Source: Salvelinus alpinus (lineage: Eukaryota > Chordata > Actinopteri > Salmoniformes > Salmonidae). Taken from it: DNA of 64,000 bases. Below, piece after piece: positions 57,845 through 64,000 of the stretch. The DNA is taken from assembly GCF_045679555.1 (NCBI RefSeq), contig NC_092087.1, positions 22,964,925 through 23,028,924 on the forward strand, given 5' to 3'. Under the pieces are notes generated by a model. It searched no databases. It had not been told where the DNA came from and saw nothing but the letters and a program-made list of their open reading frames with translations. Numbering within the stretch: the stretch's first letter is position 1; every line of letters starts with the position of its first letter. The position numbers and the translations under genes are program-made.

Positions 57845-59610
57845 TAGGCATGATACAAAATGTGTGCTTCCTCAGCCTCCTTACAATTGCACACTGACTG
57901 GCAGTCAAGCTCAAGTATGCACTCACACACAACCCTCAGACTTTCATATATGTTATCCATCTGCTCACTAACACAAGAACATGCCAATATCCATACGCCA
58001 CATGGGGAGTGGAGGACAGCGGTGTTCAGGGTACAATTTGCAATTCTGTTGCAAACACTATGAAGTGCAATCGCCCTATGGGTGACTGACGGGACTAAGG
58101 AGGCCCAACTGCCCTCTGGAGAAGAGTCATGGAAGATAGTGCCGAATCTGTCTCCATGGTGATCTCTCAGGCACACCAGTGTAGAATTTCAACTGTTGGG
58201 GAGGGAGTCAGGGCTAAAGATGGAGGGGGGGGGGGTAACACTTGGGGTAACACTTGGTAATTAGCTCCTTGCTTGCTTCGCTCCTTGCTTGCTGTTTCCT
58301 TGGTCTGGGCATATTTTATCTCAATCTGTCTACAATTGAGAAGGAAAAATATATACTGGAAATAATACCCCACCTGAAATACAGTGTGGCGATGTCTCTT
58401 AAAAGTTTTACTTACATTCATCTTTGATGTTGCCTTCAAAGGGGTGTTGTTTAAAAAATCTGTGAAGTTCATAGCCTCAGCTGTGTCCCAAGTTTCAAGC
58501 ACACAGAGATTTATGCAGTCCAGCCAATTTTATACCGATTTTAACTTCTAAAATACCTATTTGCTTCAGGCATTTGATATGCATATTTAAGCTCATGAAC
58601 TCAAAACACAAATGGAAGTATTATTTGTCACTTGAGAACGACAGATGTATTAGTCTTGACAGAGAAAGTTTGATATGGATCCTTTCCTACAAAATGATGT
58701 CACTTGTATTCGATAAACAGCATTCAACTGAGATGATGTGTTTATAACAGAGATCACCACAGCCATAAAGCTAACACTGCTATCATGAATCATCTGTTTG
58801 CCTGGTTGGGTGCTTGTGTGTTAAAGAGTGAGCCTCAATTACATTCCACAGAGTCCTTAAGGGGGGCCCATGGTCCTCTGTTTGTGCCCCCTCCCCCACA
58901 ACACACCACAAACTGACCTCCCCCTCTGTCAGTGAGTGTGAGACGCTACATCCCAACCCCCTTCCCACTCTGCCTTTCCAGTATGAAAGGACAGGAGATA
59001 ACAGTTTGTAAGGACAGGAGATGGTCCCTAATAATTAATGTATTTGCAGATTGCTTTACCTGCAAACAACCAATCTGGTGCCTCTGCTCCTCACCCCTCG
59101 ACTTCCCCACTTCATTTGAATTGCACTCAGATTCAAGGCTTTAGGATCATGATGAAGACAGACAGAGATATATTCCAGTTTTGGCCAAGACAATACCAGT
59201 ATCACGATACTCGTTAGTATCATGCAAAGGAAACAAAACATGAAGCAGATTTAATTTATTCAGGAAAACAGCCCTAATGTTGGAAACAATCATCATTATG
59301 TTGTCATCCAGAGTCACATTTATTTATTTTCCAAGCTATAGCACAGAAAATGTTACATACAGCATGTTTTTAAAGGACCAAAGATTTTGGTTTGCTTCGT
59401 GTTTTCAATTTGCCATGGAAAAACTATTGCAATGTTGGTATCGTCACAGCCCTAATTACAGTACATAGGCACAATTAATTAATTAAATTATACAACGAAT
59501 TGTGAAATGCATAGATAAAGTAATCACACATGAAAATGGCAGAGAATGTTCAATATTTAATTAATTAGTTATTTTCAAGAGGAAGAGTGAGTTAACTTAG
59601 AAAAAGAGAG

Positions 59611-59650
59611 CAATAGAGAGAGCGAGAGCGAGAGAGAGAGAGAGCAAGAG
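59611..59650. repeat. (GA)n-rich microsatellite
   Basis: Interrupted GA dinucleotides. Confidence 0.8.
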
Positions 59651-61443
59651 ACAGACAGAACCAATTTGAGAAGTGTCTTTTTATCCACCTGATATAGAGG
59701 TAGTCATATAAACATTTCAGAATGATAGGTGTTTGATGGTTTGCTCTCGTCAGTGAAACTCGTCACTGAAACTCAAACACAAGTATTTAATCATTGCCAA
59801 GTTAATGATTGCTGAGCGTATCTCATGGGTCGCCTACATAACAACAGAACATTCACCTGACATTTTACTGTGTGGGTTTCCTTTTTTTTCAATCTCCTTC
59901 TTTCAAAAACCTTTTACTTCAGTGAGAATACAGTAAGTCTGCTTTTAGGTTTCATCATTGCATGAAATAAAACTTCAGAAGTAATGAAAACACTTACAAG
60001 TCTGAAATACATGTATATTAATTAAACAAGGAGACACACATCCAGTGTAGATTAAGTGGGAAATGATCCCTATATGATCAATATTTCCCTAAATATATGC
60101 CAAGATTTTCCATAGAGAAAATAATACAACTCTTCAACTGAATTATCACTGGAGAAAAGTTTGAGAAGCATCCATGTCAAATTTCCCCACATAGAACCTT
60201 TTCCCATGAACTCCATATGGATGAAGTCAGATATTTTTCATTTCAGATCTGTTGATGGCTTATACTAGTCCTGCACAGCGCTTCTATTGCATGGGATTAG
60301 GCAGTGTATAATATTTTATATAGAGCAAAGGTGATGACTATGTATCTACACCCCTGACCTGTGTCTATATAGAGATACAGTGGATCATGGCCATCATATT
60401 GTGAGTTCTTCTTCTAGCACGGGGAAAGGGGGATTTGAATGCTGCAATAGCACTGGGCATTCTTTCTTGACAGTTCAGAGAAAGCGGCTTGTTGTGATTT
60501 ATTAATGCAGCAAGGGGTCCATAGCAAAACTGTCAAGATCCAGTATCTATTATGAGGCAAGCTGGAGGGTGACATCTAGTGGAGTGCTTTCTAACAGACA
60601 CGTAGCCATATACCATTATAGTAGTGGTACGGCGGTCAGCTGTTTGTTCACCTGCCTACAGTTGCTAATAACCCATCCGCAACTGCCCGACTATAGGCTA
60701 TGTGATAAAGGGAATATCTGAGGCCGGCATCCGACCCGTTAATATGGAAAATGCGTTGTAGTCAGAGACTGCGGAAAGATTTTTTCACAGGTATGCAGGA
60801 TTTTTTAGATATGTTTCTGTTATAATTTCCGACATTTTGGTAGGCTATTTGTTTCTTAACTTGTCTATAATTAGATACAGGCAGCTTATCTCCTGTCATT
60901 ATGTTGCCATAGAAGACTAAATTAACCCTTGCTCACCAAAATAATGTCATAAATCTAGTTGACATCGGTCAAATTCTGTCATATTTGCTTCTTTCACGGA
61001 GCAAAGAAGTTTACCACCCAATATGTTTCTGATAAAATGTCAGTTCACCTTGGATGCATATTTGATGTGGTTGAAATACTCTCAGATTATAGCCTATGAT
61101 GCTGATGAATATACCCCTACAGATGGTATCTAACTGTGCATTTGTATTCTCTCAAGATGCTAAAGAAATAAATAATATTTCTCCACTCTTGTTCCCCAGT
61201 CAAAATGTAGGGAGAGCTGAAACGAAAGTAACAAGGGGCAAAAGTAACACGGCCATTTTCTCAGAAAACACAAAATGACATAGTGTGACATAGTGAAGTC
61301 ACCATGTTCCTAATGTGGAGGATGCAGAAAACAGACCAGTCTGACCATGTTTCGCAAAGTTATTATCAACAAAAAGTGTTTTTGAGTGATGTACGTAAAA
61401 CAAAACAGGGTGTTTTTCGGTTGTAAAGTTGCGTTAGAGAGGA

Positions 61444-61481
61444 AGAGGTAAAGAGAGAGGCCCAACTCTCTCTTTACCTCT
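61444..61481. repeat. Perfect 16-bp stem inverted repeat
   Basis: agaggtaaagagagag, a 6-nt loop (gcccaa), then the exact reverse complement. It may form a hairpin; no role is evident. Confidence 0.85.
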
Positions 61482-62387
61482 ATACCTCTTGACCCACCAA
61501 GCAAAGAGTTTTTGTATGGAGGTCAATGAGAGTGTCGATTTTGGTCAAGAAAAAAATGTATGGCTTATTTGCTACATAAGGTTTATTTGATTGAATAGAA
61601 GTTTCTTAATGCTTAGGTTGTTACGAGAGTATACTGACATCCTGCAACAACAAAAAACACTTTATATCAGAGTTGTCTTGAGATGGTTATGTATATTCAT
61701 GGCTTGAGGCTAGTAGCATAGCATCTCTCAATTGAATACAGGCGGTTGCTGTCAACAACCCTCATCGAATATCCAAAAAAGTATTAAAATAATGAGATAT
61801 ATCCACCAATCCAAAGAAAGGATAGGCAGGAGCTAGATCGCCCGCAGTGCCACTTTGTGGACAACGACTCCCATTGTCAGGGCGACAAGTATCTTGTCTG
61901 TATATCCATAATCTTTGGTTGCGTTTAGTTGTTGAAGGTTCCAAACATATGTAATTTTCTTAACCCATCTAGTGACTAAATGACAGCACAAGTTTCAAGT
62001 ATCATGCTAGCTAGTCTTGGGTGTTAGCCTGGGAGAAGTTACAGGAGAGATTGGTGGGACGAATGTAACAAATGTAAAATGATTAACTTTTAAGCATTGT
62101 CTCCTCTAGTTCATACTGCTTTTATAACGTTAGAAAAGTATCAACAAGTGACTGAGTGCTTGAAAATTATATATGACATCATTAGAATTATGCCTTGGAT
62201 CAGCTTCTCACAAACTTTTATCAACAGGTTAGTGGTTAAAAATATATATCTTTATGATTCTGGTGGTCAATTACCTTATGTCAATCCATAGAAGTGTGAT
62301 GAGCATGATGAGTTTGCCATTTGTGAAGAGAATAAAGACATTTATTCTATCAAGACACGAGGAGCGCGCATGACAAGGATAACATTG

Positions 62388-62800
62388 TCAAATGTATTTA
62401 TAAAGCAGATGTCACAAAGTGCTATACAGAAACCCAGCCTTAAACCCCAAACAGCAAGCAATGCAGATGTAGAAGCACGGTGGCTAGGAAAAACTCCCTA
62501 GAAAGGCAGGAACCTTGGAAGAAACCTAGAGAGGAACCTGGCTCTAAGGGGTGGCCAGTCCTCTTCTGGCTGTGCCGGGTGGAGATTATAAGAGTACATG
62601 GTCATTTAAGGCCAGATTGATATTCAAGATGTTCAAACATCCAGCAGGGTCAAATAATAATCACAGTGGTTGTAGAGGGTGCAACAGGTCAGTACCTCAA
62701 GAGTAAATGTCATTTGGCTTTTCATAGCCAAGCATTCAGAGGTCGAGACAGCAGGTGCGGTAGAGAGAGAGAGAGAGAGAGTTGAAAACAGCAAGACAGA
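62388..62800 (+). mobile_element. LINE 3'-region repeat (L2-like)
   Basis: It contains aaagtgctatacagaaaccc, agcaagcaatgcagatgtag, aggaaaaactccctagaaag and ctcttctggctgtgccgggt. This is a salmonid repeat seen as a 3' part of L2-type LINEs. It ends at a (GA)n tract at 62762-62782. Confidence 0.65.
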
Positions 62801-63029
62801 TATGGTGCACTTCTCACCAGCTGTTACTTCTGTCCCAAGGCTGTGTTACGCCCGCCCCGTAGGCAGGTACAAAGGTAACGTTGCGGTAGATCTCTTCTAT
62901 TTAATTTAAACTCATTTACACTAGAAATAAAATTACTAGTAGAGGGCATGTATAAGTTATTTGTCATAAAATACGGTGTCTCTAGCTCTATCGATCTCTG
63001 AGTAATTAGGGAAAAAAGTGTTACTTTCG

Positions 63030-64000
63030 TCCCAGTTCTTCCCGATGACAAGCATACTCATAACATGATGCAGCCACCACCATGCTTGAAAATCAATCAA
63101 ATCAAATCAAATTTTATTGGTCACATACACATATTTAGCAGATGTTATTGCGGGTGTAGCGAAATGTTTGTGAAGAACAGTCCTCAGTGATGTGTTTTGT
63201 TGGATTTTCCCCAAACATAACGCTTTGTATTCAGGACAAAAAGTTAATTTCATTGACACATTTTTGGCAGTATTACTTTAGTGCCTTATTGCAAACTGGA
63301 TGCATGTTTTGGAATATTTTTATTCTGTACAAGCATCCTTCTTTTCACTCTGTCATTTATGTTAGTATTGCGGAGTAACTACAATCTTGTTGATCCATTC
63401 TTAGTTATCGCCTATCACAGCCATTAAACTCTGTAACTGTTTTAAAATCACCATTGGCCTCATGGTGAAATCCCTGAGTATGTCCCTTCCTCACCGGCAG
63501 CTGAGTTAGGAAGGGCGCCTGTATTTTTGTAGTGACTGGGTGTATTGATACACCATCCAAAGTGTAATTAAAAACTGCTCCATGCTCAAAGGGATATTCA
63601 ATGCCTGCTTTTTTTTACCCATCTACCAATAGGTGCCCGTCTTTGCGAACCTTTGGCAAACGTCCCTGGTCTTTGTGGTTGAATCTTTGCTTGAAATTCA
63701 CTGCTCGACTAATAGTTGTATGTGTGTGGTACAGAGATGGAGTAGACATTTAAAAATCATGTTAAACACTATTATTGCACACAGAGTGAGTCCATGCAAC
63801 TCATGTGACTTGTTAAGTACTTTTTTAGGCTTGCCATAACAAAAGTGTTGAATACTTATTGACTCAAGGCATTTCAGTTTTACATTTTTTATTAGTTTGT
63901 AAAAATTTATCAAAACATAATTCCCCTTCGACATTATGGGGTATTGTGTGTAGATCAGTGACACACAATCTCAATTTAATCAATTTTAAATGCAGGCTGT
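63030..64000. mobile_element. Tc1-like element, continuing past the window end
   Basis: catgatgcagccaccaccat at 63066-63085 and aaacataacgctttgtattc (from 63213) belong to one Tc1-related repeat. The segment tgtattgatacaccatccaa (63541 onward) also matches 42120-42330. Between 63090 and about 63180 another short repeat is inserted. The right end is outside the window. Coding capacity is lost. Confidence 0.75.
63090..63180. repeat. Short dispersed repeat inserted in the Tc1-like element
   Basis: aatcaaatcaaattttattg, gtcacatacacatatttagc and gttattgcgggtgtagcgaa are a common salmonid repeat end. It replaces part of the surrounding Tc1 sequence. Confidence 0.55.

Larger units (their letters stand above)
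57845..62387. other. Upstream flank of ncoa3, no gene recognised
   Basis: It contains a (GA)n tract at 59611-59650. A stretch at about 59160-59460 ends in gtatcgtcacagccctaat and may be a decayed hAT-like end. A short hairpin is at 61444-61481. Open frames are short and featureless. Confidence 0.4.

Overview
The window looks like nuclear DNA from a salmonid fish. The grounds are dispersed repeats typical of salmonid genomes: HpaI-type and SmaI-like tRNA-derived SINEs, several Tc1 families and LINE tails. The two genes are also of teleost type. Two protein-coding genes can be supported, and they point towards each other. Everything else is intergenic or intronic DNA that is heavily colonised by transposons.

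Genes. id1 (plus strand, coding parts 21419-21775 and 21994-22029, 130 aa) is a helix-loop-helix inhibitor of bHLH factors and a classic BMP target. About 1 kb upstream lies a cluster of GGCGCC and GTCT half-sites plus a CRE (20366-20435). It resembles the known mammalian Id1 BMP-response element in sequence and position. A second site with exact BMP-response spacing lies downstream (23265-23280). ncoa3 (minus strand, 20 coding exons between 36529 and 27733, 1518 aa when joined by hand) is a p160 nuclear-receptor coactivator. It has bHLH-PAS exons, three LXXLL boxes, a CBP/p300-binding region and a three-codon last coding exon. A probable non-coding first exon and YY1-type promoter lie near 56914-57000, which would make intron 1 about 20 kb.

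Layout. 1-12.2 kb: two copies of one CR1/L2-like LINE, an L1/Tx1-type LINE cut up by other insertions, a 27-bp minisatellite, SINEs, two Tc1 copies and a solo LTR. 12.4-20.3 kb: mostly unclassified sequence with a fold-back MITE and an L2 remnant. 20.3-23.3 kb: id1 and its candidate control sites. 24.2-25.3 kb: a deleted Tc1 copy. 27.2-36.5 kb: the ncoa3 coding exons. 36.5-56.9 kb: the presumed ncoa3 intron 1, holding nested SINEs, Tc1 copies, hAT-like elements, a long hairpin and a perfect 356-bp palindrome. 57-64 kb: upstream flank with further repeats.

I did not find a previously undescribed molecular system. The observations most worth checking are the perfect palindrome at 49135-49490, the id1 BMP-response sites, the GC-AG intron and tiny last coding exon of ncoa3, and nested insertions with intact target-site duplications that give the order of events.
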